Position numbers and translations under genes: made by a program. DNA of 64,000 nucleotides, taken from the NCBI RefSeq assembly GCF_042651785.1, contig NZ_JBHSEC010000019.1, positions 62,001-126,000 of the forward strand, written 5' to 3'. A model generated the notes under the pieces. It saw only the letters and a list, made by a program, of their open reading frames with translations, was not told the origin of the DNA and ran no database searches. The stretch comes from Chungangia koreensis. GTDB taxonomy: Bacteria > Bacillota > Bacilli > Bacillales_A > Planococcaceae. Numbering within the stretch: the first letter of the stretch is position 1; each line of letters opens with the position of its first letter. Positions 40,745-49,399 of the stretch are shown here, piece after piece.

Positions 40745-42943
40745 TTAATTGATTTGCTCCAATAGTTTATTAGCTGAAGCGATGTCCATCGGTTTGTGGA
40801 AGTAATAGCCTTGGCCATAATTACAGCCCATTGCCCGTAAAATCGCAATTTGCTCTTCTTCTTCAATCCCTTCTGCAATGGCCGTCATGTCCAAGTTTCC
40901 GGAAAGCTGAATAATCGTCTGGACCGTAGCGGCATTACCTGGATCATTAATATTCAAAAGAAAGCTTCGATCGATTTTTAATTCACTCACCGGAAGCTGA
41001 TGCAAATAGCTCAGAGATGAGAAACCTACCCCAAAGTCATCGATGGAACTGTGAATTCCGGCTTTCAACAATGCATTGAATTTTTTCTTCGCTTCTTCAA
41101 AGTCAACGAGGCCGATGCTCTCTGTTAACTCAAGACGAATATATTTTGGATCAATGCCGGATTTACTTACAAGTGCCAAGACATCATGCACGAAACGTTT
41201 CTCAAAGAAGTGCGCTGTAGATATATTGACAGCAACTTGGTATAGTGGGAGCCCTTTTGCTTTCCTATCCTGGTGCCACCTCAATACTTTTCCTAACAAC
41301 TGTTGATCGAGTTCACAAATTTTCCCCAAGTTCTCAGCCATCGGAATAAACACATCTGGGGGAACAAATCCAAGCTCCGAAGAATTCCACCTTGCCAATG
41401 CTTCAAATGCAATGATTTTACCCGTATCCAATTGGACTTTAGGTTGTAAGTATGGCTCGAATTCATCATTTTGAAGGGCACTTGAAATTTGATTAAAGAT
41501 TTTCATTTCACGTTTCGCTTCTTTATCATGTTCATTACGGAAGATTTCAATTGCATTCCCCGGAGAACGCTTTGAAATCGAAAGTGCCATATCTGCAAAT
41601 CTGATGAGTTCTTCTGCATCTTCATCTGTTTTCTTCGAGAAAAATGCGACCCCGATTTTAACACTTGTATATACTTTCTCATTGTTCACTAAATAAGGTT
41701 CACTGGCGATCTTCAAAAGATTAGGTATGCGCAAGTCTTCCTCTTTTTTGGGTGATAAGCCTGCCAATACAATCGAGGAGCTTGAAAATCTTGCTACTAC
41801 ATCATCGAAACCGTGAAAAGTTTTCTTAACACGATTCGCCATCTGACTGATGAGTTCATCTCCTGCTTCCCTTCCGTAAATGTCGCTGATTTGGCGATAC
41901 TCATACGCTTCAATAATCGCAACAAACCCATGTTTGCGGTCTGATAATAAATCATGTAATTCATTTATAAAGTAATGACGATTGAATAATCCCGTATCCG
42001 TATCCGTGTAAGCCAGTCTTAAAATCTCTTCCTGGCTTTTAGAATATTTGAGTGCAAGGGAAACCAATACAGCCGCTTGGTTGATAAAAAAGATATCGTC
42101 ATCTGTAGGTTTCAATTTATTGGATGAATAGAAAGCGAATGTACCGAGAAGCTGCTGATCTCCGTTAAAAATCGGCACAGACCAACCCGATTGGAAACCA
42201 CTTTTACGGATTAAATCGCGTTTGAAATCCCATAAATCTTCTTTCTCAATTTCTTCTGAAATGACTGGCTTTTTTAAGAAAGCAGCTGTCCCGCATATTC
42301 CATTATTCAATCCAATTTCAATCCCATCCACTTGTTGTACAAATTCTTGGGAAAGTGACTTCGCTGCTGCAAATCGAAGTTTCTGATCTTCATCCAGCAA
42401 AAGAATTGAACTATGTATCTCTTGATTGAAAAAGGTTTCTATTGTGTTGCAAATTTCTTGTAGGATCACTGAGAGCGCATGGCCTTTATCAATTTTTGTA
42501 TGAATCATATCTTGCATTTTCAAAAGGGATTCATTTCTCTTCCGGTCTGTTCGGTCGAATACGAATGCTACAAAGAATAGAAGCTTTCCTTCTGCATTTT
42601 TTAATGGCTCGACGACCATCTCTGTCCAAAAAGGGGAGCCATCTTTTTTATATTTCATCAGTTCCGTATGATAGGATGTTTCTTCAATTAAATGACGTTT
42701 TAATTCCTCATGATATTCCACATCTGTTAAAGGACCGGCATATGAATTAAATGGCTTGTCTATGAGATCATCCATCGTAAACCCTGTCATTTCCAAGAAT
42801 GCCTCATTGGCATAACTGATCGGGAATGTATGTTGAATCGGATCAATGATGATGAAGCCAATATCAAATTGTTCCCCGAAGCGGCAAAACCACGGGTACA
42901 AGTCATCTCTTTCCTGTTCAATTTTGTGGTTGCTGTCTTCCAC
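40745..42943 (-). CDS. PAS-GAF-GGDEF-EAL signalling protein, probable c-di-GMP phosphodiesterase
   Basis: A 732-residue cytoplasmic protein. A PAS domain (about 25-140; ISYANEAFLEMTGF) is followed by GAF (about 150-300; NNGICGTAAFLKKPV), a GGDEF-like domain (about 310-465) and an EAL domain (about 480-732). The GGDEF site is degenerate: where R-x-GGDEF is expected it reads ARFSSSSIV, so no cyclase activity is likely. The EAL set is intact: EALARW, AVNISTAHF, LELTES, DDFGVGFSSL, LKIDRSF, AEGIEEEEQ and GQGYYFHKP, so hydrolysis of c-di-GMP is expected. GTG start at 42941-42943. It is a single-gene transcription unit with its own terminator. PAS and GAF probably sense a cytoplasmic ligand or redox state. 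Confidence 0.92.
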   Translation of the reverse strand: MEDSNHKIEQERDDLYPWFCRFGEQFDIGFIIIDPIQHTFPISYANEAFLEMTGFTMDDLIDKPFNSYAGPLTDVEYHEELKRHLIEETSYHTELMKYKKDGSPFWTEMVVEPLKNAEGKLLFFVAFVFDRTDRKRNESLLKMQDMIHTKIDKGHALSVILQEICNTIETFFNQEIHSSILLLDEDQKLRFAAAKSLSQEFVQQVDGIEIGLNNGICGTAAFLKKPVISEEIEKEDLWDFKRDLIRKSGFQSGWSVPIFNGDQQLLGTFAFYSSNKLKPTDDDIFFINQAAVLVSLALKYSKSQEEILRLAYTDTDTGLFNRHYFINELHDLLSDRKHGFVAIIEAYEYRQISDIYGREAGDELISQMANRVKKTFHGFDDVVARFSSSSIVLAGLSPKKEEDLRIPNLLKIASEPYLVNNEKVYTSVKIGVAFFSKKTDEDAEELIRFADMALSISKRSPGNAIEIFRNEHDKEAKREMKIFNQISSALQNDEFEPYLQPKVQLDTGKIIAFEALARWNSSELGFVPPDVFIPMAENLGKICELDQQLLGKVLRWHQDRKAKGLPLYQVAVNISTAHFFEKRFVHDVLALVSKSGIDPKYIRLELTESIGLVDFEEAKKKFNALLKAGIHSSIDDFGVGFSSLSYLHQLPVSELKIDRSFLLNINDPGNAATVQTIIQLSGNLDMTAIAEGIEEEEQIAILRAMGCNYGQGYYFHKPMDIASANKLLEQIN

Positions 42944-42990
42944 TTGTCATGACCGCCTTTCTCCTTGAACAATTTTAGTAGATTATAAGA

Positions 42991-43030
42991 GAAAAAGCTA
43001 TATTTGTTGGAAAACAAATACAGCTTTTTT
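42991..43030 (-). terminator. Terminator of the glyA operon
   Basis: AAAGCTATATTTGTT (42994-43008) pairs with AACAAATACAGCTTT (43013-43027), with T-runs on both strands. Confidence 0.85.
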
Positions 43031-43058
43031 CATTTATTTGCTAATTATTGTTTTAAGA

Positions 43059-44294
43059 TTAGGAATAAAGCGGGAAGCGATCTGTAATCGCTGCAACTCG
43101 TTTTTTCGCCTCTTCTTTCACGGATTCATCTTCGTGGTTCTTTAGAAGTTTCGCGATAATCGATGCGATTTCTTTCATTTCCTCTTCCTTGAAGCCGCGA
43201 GATGTGACAGCTGGTGTACCGATACGGACGCCAGAAGTGACGAACGGGCTTTCAGTATCGAATGGAATTGTATTTTTGTTGACCGTTATGCCAACTTCAT
43301 CTAATACATGCTCTGCCACTTTACCAGTAATGCCAAGAGAACGTAAGTTTAGTAGCATCAAGTGGTTATCAGTACCGCCGGAAACGATGTCAATTCCTTC
43401 TGTTTGCAATGCTTCAGCAAGAGTCTTCGCATTTTTCACCACTTGCTGGATATATGTTTTGAACTCAGGTTGCTGCGCTTCGCCAAAAGCTACTGCTTTT
43501 GCAGCGATGACATGCATAAGAGGCCCACCTTGGATTCCAGGGAAGATTGATTTGTCAATTTTCTTAGCGAATTCCTCTTTACATAAAATCAGGCCTCCAC
43601 GAGGTCCACGAAGCGTTTTGTGTGTAGTAGATGTGACAAAGTGAGCATGCGGTACAGGATTTGGATGTTCTCCTGCAGCAACAAGACCAGCGATATGTGC
43701 CATGTCTACCATGAAGTAAGCACCGACTTCATCCGCGATTTCACGGAATTTGGCAAAATCGATTTGACGTGGATACGCACTTGCCCCAGCAACAATCAGT
43801 TTCGGTTTATGTTCAATTGCCTTATTACGCACATCCTCGTAGTCTATCGTTTCCGATTCTTCGGTAACTCCATATTCTACAAAGTTGTATTGAATCCCAC
43901 TAAAGTTAACAGGACTGCCGTGAGTCAGGTGACCGCCGTGAGAAAGATTCATCCCGAGAACTGTATCGCCTGTCTCTAAAACTGTGAAATAGACTGCCAT
44001 ATTCGCTTGCGCGCCGGAGTGCGGCTGCACGTTCGCGTGCTCCGCTCCGAAAATTTCTTTTAGGCGATCACGAGCAATATTTTCAACGACATCGACGTAT
44101 TCACATCCGCCATAGTATCGGCGCCCTGGATAGCCTTCGGCGTATTTATTGGTCAATACTGAACCTTGAGCTTCCATTACTGCTTCAGAAACAAAGTTCT
44201 CGGAAGCGATCAATTCGATATTTGCCTGCTGGCGCTTCTTCTCTTTTTCCATCGCTTCAAATACTTCTTGATCTTGAATCTTAATCTTCTCCAT
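43059..44294 (-). CDS. glyA: Serine hydroxymethyltransferase
   Basis: A 411-residue PLP enzyme interconverting serine and glycine with tetrahydrofolate. ELIASENFVSEAV (about 27-39), SGAQANMAVY, MVDMAHIAGLVAAG and the PLP-lysine motif TSTTHKTLRGPRGG (about 218-231) are conserved. The start ATG at 44292-44294 overlaps the 3' end of ywlG by 14 bases; longer in-frame starts would overlap further. Position after rpiB and ywlG is as in B. subtilis. Confidence 0.97.
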   Translation of the reverse strand: MEKIKIQDQEVFEAMEKEKKRQQANIELIASENFVSEAVMEAQGSVLTNKYAEGYPGRRYYGGCEYVDVVENIARDRLKEIFGAEHANVQPHSGAQANMAVYFTVLETGDTVLGMNLSHGGHLTHGSPVNFSGIQYNFVEYGVTEESETIDYEDVRNKAIEHKPKLIVAGASAYPRQIDFAKFREIADEVGAYFMVDMAHIAGLVAAGEHPNPVPHAHFVTSTTHKTLRGPRGGLILCKEEFAKKIDKSIFPGIQGGPLMHVIAAKAVAFGEAQQPEFKTYIQQVVKNAKTLAEALQTEGIDIVSGGTDNHLMLLNLRSLGITGKVAEHVLDEVGITVNKNTIPFDTESPFVTSGVRIGTPAVTSRGFKEEEMKEIASIIAKLLKNHEDESVKEEAKKRVAAITDRFPLYS

Positions 44295-44862
44295 CCTCAA
44301 ATAACTCCCCTTCATCTTTAGTGTAAACTGCTCGAATACCACCTATTAGCTTTGGTCTCGTTGTTGCAGCGGTGAGAATCGCATCCCCAATTTGCTTGAT
44401 CGAAGTACGGATCGGGATGGCCACCGGTTTCAGATGCATGCCGATCAGTGTTTGTCCAATATCGATTCCTCCGTGTGCAAGGACTGATTCGACAACTACC
44501 GGATCTTTTAAATGGGTGTAAGCGACAGCCGACATGGAGCCTCCTGCTTTTTGTACAGGGACCACCGTAACCGGTTCCAAATGATAAAACTCTGCCGCCT
44601 TCCGCTCCATTGTCAGCGCCCGGTTGATATGCTCACAACCTTGAAAAGCTAAGAACAACTTATTGCGTTCGGCAAAATCCTTTAACGGTTTATACATCGC
44701 CTCCGCAATATCCAGTCCGCCTTTCGTTCCAATCCGGTGACCGGCAATTTCTGATGTCGAACAGCCGATCACGAATAACTGCTTCGGCTGAAACTCAACC
44801 TGCTCTTCGATTTCACCTAAACTCTGTTCCAACTGAAGCTGCCATAACCGCTGGGCATCCAT
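44281..44862 (-). CDS. ywlG: TIGR01440/DUF436 family protein, YwlG
   Basis: A 193-residue protein of the DUF436 family. Family sequence is clear: VIGCSTSEIAGHRIGTKGG (about 30-48), FQGCEHINRALTMER and AVAYTHLKDPVVVESV, with a C-terminal GGIRAVY segment. Function is unknown. The start ATG at 44860-44862 is 8 bases after GGAGGGG; a GTG at 44869-44871 sits too close to that site. It lies between rpiB (17-base gap) and glyA (overlap), as in B. subtilis. Confidence 0.9.
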   Translation of the reverse strand: MDAQRLWQLQLEQSLGEIEEQVEFQPKQLFVIGCSTSEIAGHRIGTKGGLDIAEAMYKPLKDFAERNKLFLAFQGCEHINRALTMERKAAEFYHLEPVTVVPVQKAGGSMSAVAYTHLKDPVVVESVLAHGGIDIGQTLIGMHLKPVAIPIRTSIKQIGDAILTAATTRPKLIGGIRAVYTKDEGELFEDGED

Positions 44863-44879
44863 CCCGCTCACCCCTCCGC

Positions 44880-45317
44880 TTATTTTTCGAGATCCATTAA
44901 CTTTTCAATACGTTTTTCGTGGCGGCCGCCTTCGAATTTCCCTCCAAGCCATGTTTGCACGATTTCTCTTGCAAGGCCTGGACCAATAACGCGTTCGCCC
45001 ATTGCTAAAACATTGGAATCATTATGCTCGCGAGTAGCTTTCGCACTGAAGACGTCATGGACTAATGCACATCTGATGCCTTTGACCTTATTGGCTGCGA
45101 TCGACATGCCGATTCCAGTGCCGCAAATGAGGATTCCGCGATCATATTTCCCGCTCGCTACCCCTTCTGCTACATCTTTTGCATAATCTGGATAATCCAC
45201 AGAATCATCCGACTGTGGCCCATAATCGTCGTATTCCACTTTTAGCTCGGTCAATAAATTCATGATTTCATGGCGCAGACGATTGCCGCCATGGTCAGAA
45301 GAAATTGCGACTTTCAT
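44880..45317 (-). CDS. rpiB: Ribose 5-phosphate isomerase B
   Basis: A 145-residue RpiB/LacAB-family isomerase interconverting ribose 5-phosphate and ribulose 5-phosphate. AISSDHGG at the N-terminus, the catalytic Cys region GILICGTGIGMSIAANKVKG (about 62-81), and ALVHDVFSAKATREHNDSNVLAMG are conserved. The start ATG at 45315-45317 has an AGAGGG site. With ribokinase of the 1-6 kb operon it would route salvaged ribose to the pentose phosphate pathway. Confidence 0.95.
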   Translation of the reverse strand: MKVAISSDHGGNRLRHEIMNLLTELKVEYDDYGPQSDDSVDYPDYAKDVAEGVASGKYDRGILICGTGIGMSIAANKVKGIRCALVHDVFSAKATREHNDSNVLAMGERVIGPGLAREIVQTWLGGKFEGGRHEKRIEKLMDLEK

Positions 45318-45470
45318 AATAGACCCTCTTTTCAACTTATTTTCCCTTCCATCTTACCATTTCCGAACATAAAAAGACACAAACGTGGGAGTGGAAAAAA
45401 ATGAGTGGGGCGGATCGGAGTATAAGGTATTTCCGGGGTGATTTATTTATAGATTTATTTATTCGAATGA
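45318..45470. other. Intergenic region upstream of rpiB
   Basis: About 150 bases between the rpiB start and the repeat array, with no supported gene. The rpiB promoter should lie here or inside the array; no convincing hexamer pair was seen. Confidence 0.4.
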
Positions 45471-45880
45471 AATTTACAACTAAAACTCCGATGTGTATAA
45501 CTAAACAGCGCGGGCGTACAACTAAAAGAAAATTAATCCTATGTAGCAGATTCACCTTGTAAGCAGGGGTTTACAACCAAATGCTTTAGATGTACAACCA
45601 ACTGACCGAAGTGTACAACCAATCAGCGAAAGTGTACAACCATCTGACCGAAGTCTACAACCAAATAAAATGGACCACCAATTATCGGCTAAATTGAATT
45701 TTGTAGAGGATTCAACTTTAAAAAGCAGTGGTTTCCAACCAAATCGTGAAAGTTTACAACTAAACCATGAAACTTTCCAACCATCCCTAAGAACTTTCCA
45801 ACCATTACGGGAAACATTCCAACCATTATGGGAAACTTTCCAACCATCCTCAAAAACTTTCCAACCAACACTAAACAATG
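45471..45880. repeat. 21-bp minisatellite array, second copy in opposite orientation
   Basis: About 15 units of 21 bp, with consensus GTNTACAACCAAxxxxxxGAA on the plus strand. Units change at 45730 to a CTTTCCAACCA variant with the same length. Two 45-60 bp non-repeat spacers interrupt it. This is the same unit and the same internal switch as the 6411-7170 array, but in inverted orientation relative to it. Neighbouring genes (rpiB and the MCP gene) both run on the minus strand. Open frames on either strand through the array are by-products of the seven-codon period. Confidence 0.9.
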
Positions 45881-45914
45881 GAGGTCCACTCCCGTTTCAA
45901 AAGAACAAAAAACA

Positions 45915-45950
45915 TCAAAAAAGCTGCTCCACTTAAAAGCGAAGCAGCTT
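45915..45950 (-). terminator. Terminator of the MCP gene
   Basis: AAGCTGCT (45921-45928) pairs with AGCAGCTT (45943-45950) and is followed by T-rich sequence on the minus strand. It lies immediately after the MCP stop and before the repeat array. Confidence 0.8.
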
Positions 45951-45956
45951 TCATCC

Positions 45957-47258
45957 TCATGATTTTGTTAAATCAAATCGGCGGATCACATTATACAATT
46001 CTTCTGATTGGGATTTTAATTCTTCCGAAAGCTCTTCAACATGCCCGATGGAACGGACTTGTTCTTCTGTCGAGCTTCGTACTTCCTCAGCACCCGCAGA
46101 TGTTTCTTCCGCGATGGCTGCCACTTCTTGTGATTGTCTCGCGGTCACCTCAATATGGGCCAGCTGTTTCTCTACTAATCCTGTAATCTCCACAACGGAG
46201 TCGGCCATCTGGTGAACTTTCTCGGACATGCCTTCGACAGCGGTATTCGTTTCAGTTACACGTTCCGCTTCCTTCGCGGCATAGTTTACTTGTTCTGTCA
46301 TTTGGCGGACGACTGTCTTCACATCGGATTGGATGTTTTGAATCAGTCCGGTAATTCCTTGAACAGCTTTCGCACTTTCATCAGCAAGCTGGCGAACTTC
46401 TTCCGCTACAACCGCAAACCCTTTGCCATGTTCACCTGCGCGCGCGGCTTCGATGGAAGCATTTAACGCAAGAAGGTTCGTTTGTGCTGCTATGTTACCG
46501 ACAAGCTGGACAATCTGTTCAATTTGCATCGCATTTTGTTCTAATTGGTGGATGTTCTTTAATGCACTTTCATTTCCGGCGGCCATTGTTTTGATTCCTT
46601 CCACCAAAGAGCGGATGGCTTGAGTGGCTTGTCCAAGTTCGGTCAGCATCTCTTTGGAATGAAGGGAAGATCGCTCAGCCCGTTCATTCACTTCTGCCAC
46701 AAGTGTCCGGATGTCTTCCACCGCTTCAGCTGTTTCCAACACTGCAGCAGCAGAGCCTTCTGCACCTTCAGAAATCTGAGTGATCGTCATTGAAATGGTA
46801 TCCGCTTGTGTGGAAGCGGTTTGTGCTTCCGAAGAAAGCTTCAATACGGTACTTTTCGTTTGATCGAAATTTGTTTCTATGCTTTCGACCATTTCCCGCA
46901 AGTTCGTCAGCATCAACTGGAACGCTGCAGCAACAGAGTGGATTTCATCGGACGAATTCGGCAATTCGACATCGACTCCGATTTGGCCGTCAGCAACCCG
47001 ATTAGCTGCCGCCTCCAATTTTTGAAGATTGCGGATGATGAAGACACTGAATACTGCACCTAAAATGGCTGTCCACGTAACACCTAATGTATAAGTGATA
47101 ATTTCAAATAAAAGCCGATTTACATCCGGGAAAAATGCCGGCTGTATGTAATTGATAAAGACCGCTGACGTAGTATAGGTAATGATTGCAAGAACAGTAA
47201 CGAACAAAACTAATTTCTTCTTCAACCCAAATGCATGTTTCCGTTTCACCTGAGACAC
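45957..47258 (-). CDS. Methyl-accepting chemotaxis protein
   Basis: A 433-residue membrane transducer. Two TM helices (about 15-36 and 53-75) flank a very short extracytoplasmic segment of about 15 residues (YIQPAFFPDVNRLLFEI), so no external ligand domain is present. A HAMP domain (about 75-125; NLQKLEAAANRVADGQIGVDVELPN) and a signalling domain follow, with the hairpin tip IAAQTNLLALNASIEAARAGEHGKGFAVVAEEVRQLA (about 280-316). GTG start at 47256-47258, 7 bases after GGAGG. It lies only 2 bases after the arginine phosphatase gene and should be co-translated with it. It senses presumably through the membrane or HAMP. Confidence 0.92.
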   Translation of the reverse strand: MSQVKRKHAFGLKKKLVLFVTVLAIITYTTSAVFINYIQPAFFPDVNRLLFEIITYTLGVTWTAILGAVFSVFIIRNLQKLEAAANRVADGQIGVDVELPNSSDEIHSVAAAFQLMLTNLREMVESIETNFDQTKSTVLKLSSEAQTASTQADTISMTITQISEGAEGSAAAVLETAEAVEDIRTLVAEVNERAERSSLHSKEMLTELGQATQAIRSLVEGIKTMAAGNESALKNIHQLEQNAMQIEQIVQLVGNIAAQTNLLALNASIEAARAGEHGKGFAVVAEEVRQLADESAKAVQGITGLIQNIQSDVKTVVRQMTEQVNYAAKEAERVTETNTAVEGMSEKVHQMADSVVEITGLVEKQLAHIEVTARQSQEVAAIAEETSAGAEEVRSSTEEQVRSIGHVEELSEELKSQSEELYNVIRRFDLTKS

Positions 47259-47260
47259 AA

Positions 47261-47701
47261 TTATTCCTCCAGTAGTTTTTTCTCTAACTGATCCATAAGT
47301 TGCTCTAATTCCGAAAATGTCTGTTGGTATACGGAGAGGTCCCCACCAAAAGGATCCGAAACATCCATTGAGCCATGTGGTGATACATATTCCTTTAGGG
47401 TGAAAGTTTTCTCTTTCGCCTCAGGGAATGATCCACACAACGCCTGCTTGTGGGATGCGGTCATTGTTAAGATTAAATCAGCCCATTGCACATCCTGTTT
47501 ACTAAGTTGTCTGGACATAGGGGAATAGGGAAGTTCGTTTCCAAGAATAAGCGTTTCCGCGTTCGCGGAGATCGAACCGCCATCCATCGCATAAACTCCA
47601 GCTGATCTAACGTTAATGCCTTCCAATTGTTTAGCTCTTAATATGGCTTCTGCCATCGGACTTCGGCAAGTATTGCCCGTACACACAAAATAGATATTCA
47701 T
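47261..47701 (-). CDS. ywlE: Protein-arginine phosphatase YwlE
   Basis: A 146-residue low-molecular-weight phosphatase fold. The P-loop VCTGNTCRSPMAE has Cys-7, Thr-11 and Arg-13. Thr at position 11, in place of the Ile seen in tyrosine phosphatases, marks arginine-phosphate specificity in YwlE, the counter-enzyme of the arginine kinase McsB. The DPFGG motif (general acid Asp, about 118) is present. The start ATG at 47699-47701 has an AGAGGTG site. It lies between the mntP-like gene and the MCP gene, as ywlE lies near ywlD and ywlF in B. subtilis. Confidence 0.93.
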   Translation of the reverse strand: MNIYFVCTGNTCRSPMAEAILRAKQLEGINVRSAGVYAMDGGSISANAETLILGNELPYSPMSRQLSKQDVQWADLILTMTASHKQALCGSFPEAKEKTFTLKEYVSPHGSMDVSDPFGGDLSVYQQTFSELEQLMDQLEKKLLEE

Positions 47702-47758
47702 TATTGGCACCTCTATTTGAATTATAAACTGTATAGTAGTTTAGTAGGATATCTAAAT

Positions 47759-48259
47759 TTAACGAAAAAATGACAGTACTCCGATAATTATTAATCCGAG
47801 ACCAGCTAATGGCTTCAAAAGTCTGCTGCGCAGCAATGGGACAGAAGTCCTCAAATATAGCGCGGCATAAGAAAGTACACATGCTGAGATTCCTGCGCTT
47901 AGAACGAATATCGATTTATCTAATTGAAGCATACCAAAAGAAACACTGACTGAAAAGGTGTCCAGGCTGACGAAGAAGGCTAATATGTAAGGCGAAACGA
48001 GCGGCTCGGGCTTATTTTCAACATGAAGCATCATATGTAATCCGACGAGCGCTAGTAAAATTCCCGATAGCCACATACTCCATTCCATTAGAAAATGGAC
48101 TGACCATTCTCCAGCAATAAAACCGGCGAGCGGAATCAAAATATTTAAGATACCCGTCCAAACCGACAGCAGCAGTCTACCTTTCATCTTGGGCAATAAT
48201 GCATAAATAACTGCTACGTCAATGGCTGTCATGAGACCTGCCACAATTTCCTGCCACAT
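47759..48259 (-). CDS. MntP/YwlD-like manganese efflux family membrane protein
   Basis: A 166-residue membrane protein with six hydrophobic segments. Two acidic motifs within helices (LMTAIDVAV near residue 12, and FFVSLDTFSVSVSFGM near 95) lie where MntP proteins have MDA and SIDAL motifs, with other residues changed. This suggests an MntP-superfamily protein, closest to YwlD, whose substrate is not certain. The start ATG at 48257-48259 follows GGGGAG by 5 bases. Confidence 0.75.
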   Translation of the reverse strand: MWQEIVAGLMTAIDVAVIYALLPKMKGRLLLSVWTGILNILIPLAGFIAGEWSVHFLMEWSMWLSGILLALVGLHMMLHVENKPEPLVSPYILAFFVSLDTFSVSVSFGMLQLDKSIFVLSAGISACVLSYAALYLRTSVPLLRSRLLKPLAGLGLIIIGVLSFFR

Positions 48260-48352
48260 AAAAATCTCCCCAATCTCTCGCATCTATTCAAAATATGCGA
48301 AAAGGTTGAGGAGAATACGAGCTTTTTTACAGCTTAAGGAAGTCTGTTCATC

Positions 48353-49384
48353 TTATTCTTCTGCTAACTTGTACCATTTTCGGTCTGCCGCCTTCTCCAG
48401 CCTGTTCATAATGGCGGCACCGACGCCTTCCCTTTTTGTTGCAGTAGCCAGTATGACGTCGGCTTCTGTATCATCGCACGCACGAAGCGCTGCATAGAGG
48501 GACTTTGTGAATTCTGACAAGTCCTCCAAACTTCCTGTCGAGAAAAACCAGTCCGCTCCCGTATCCAAAAAGGCATCCGGGCCTATAAACGCCACTTTTT
48601 TCCCGTCGTTATGCAACTCGGATATGGCTTGTTCAATGTTTTCGTAATTTTGTTCAATTAAATACACAGGAGAGTCCGGTGCATAATGCTGATATTTCAT
48701 TCCCGGAGCACGGGGCGCTTCTTTCTCCCCTACACCGAACGGGATCGAGTCTTCTACAGGTCCAATAATTTCTTCGAGCATTTCCTTCGTCACGCCGCCA
48801 GGACGCAAAATGACAGGTGTGGCGGTAGTAACATCAAGTACTGTTGACTCCACCCCGATCCCCGTTGCTCCACCGTTAAGAATGAGAGGAATTTTACCCT
48901 CCAAGTCATGGTAGACATGCTCGGCTTCAGTCGGACTCGGCTTGCCACTCCGGTTCGCGCTTGGAGCCGCAACCGGTTGTTTGACAGTTTGCAATAACTT
49001 TAACGCCACTGGATGATCCGGCATCCTAATACCGACTGTATCCAGTCCCGCTGTTACATTCTCCGCCAACACACCGGGTTTCACTTTCATGATGAGCGTC
49101 AGAGGACCTGGCCAAAAATGTTCCATTAAGACCTTGGCATGTGCAGGAACTTCCACTGCGTATTTTTCCACTTCTTCCTTTGAGCCAATATGTACGATGA
49201 GCGGGTTGTCAGAAGGCCGTCCCTTCGCCTCGAATATTTTCGTGACCGCTCCCTGATTTGTGGCAACAGCCCCTAATCCATAGACCGTCTCGGTAGGAAA
49301 CGCGACAACCTCACCATTATTTAAATAGTCTGCAGCTATTTCGTAGCTGCGTTCTTCATTAACTTCCATCATTTTGGTTTGCAT
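48353..49384 (-). CDS. ywlC: Threonylcarbamoyl-AMP synthase (Sua5/YwlC)
   Basis: A 343-residue enzyme of t6A tRNA modification. The N-terminal YrdC domain (about 1-205) has VAFPTETVYGLGA, KIFEAKGRPSDNPLIVHI, HFWPGPLTLIMK, TVGIRMPDHP and PSANRSGKPSPT. A C-terminal Sua5 domain (about 230-343) makes it the long form. It forms threonylcarbamoyl-adenylate from Thr, bicarbonate and ATP. The start ATG at 49382-49384 follows GAGGAG. It is just downstream of spoIIR (16-base gap). Confidence 0.93.
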   Translation of the reverse strand: MQTKMMEVNEERSYEIAADYLNNGEVVAFPTETVYGLGAVATNQGAVTKIFEAKGRPSDNPLIVHIGSKEEVEKYAVEVPAHAKVLMEHFWPGPLTLIMKVKPGVLAENVTAGLDTVGIRMPDHPVALKLLQTVKQPVAAPSANRSGKPSPTEAEHVYHDLEGKIPLILNGGATGIGVESTVLDVTTATPVILRPGGVTKEMLEEIIGPVEDSIPFGVGEKEAPRAPGMKYQHYAPDSPVYLIEQNYENIEQAISELHNDGKKVAFIGPDAFLDTGADWFFSTGSLEDLSEFTKSLYAALRACDDTEADVILATATKREGVGAAIMNRLEKAADRKWYKLAEE

Positions 49385-49399
49385 GAGAAAACTCCTCAA

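Noticed and set aside
45552..45936. Open frames on both strands through the second 21-bp array
   Set aside because: Same explanation: repeats keep frames open on both strands. No ribosome-binding site and no conserved protein features.
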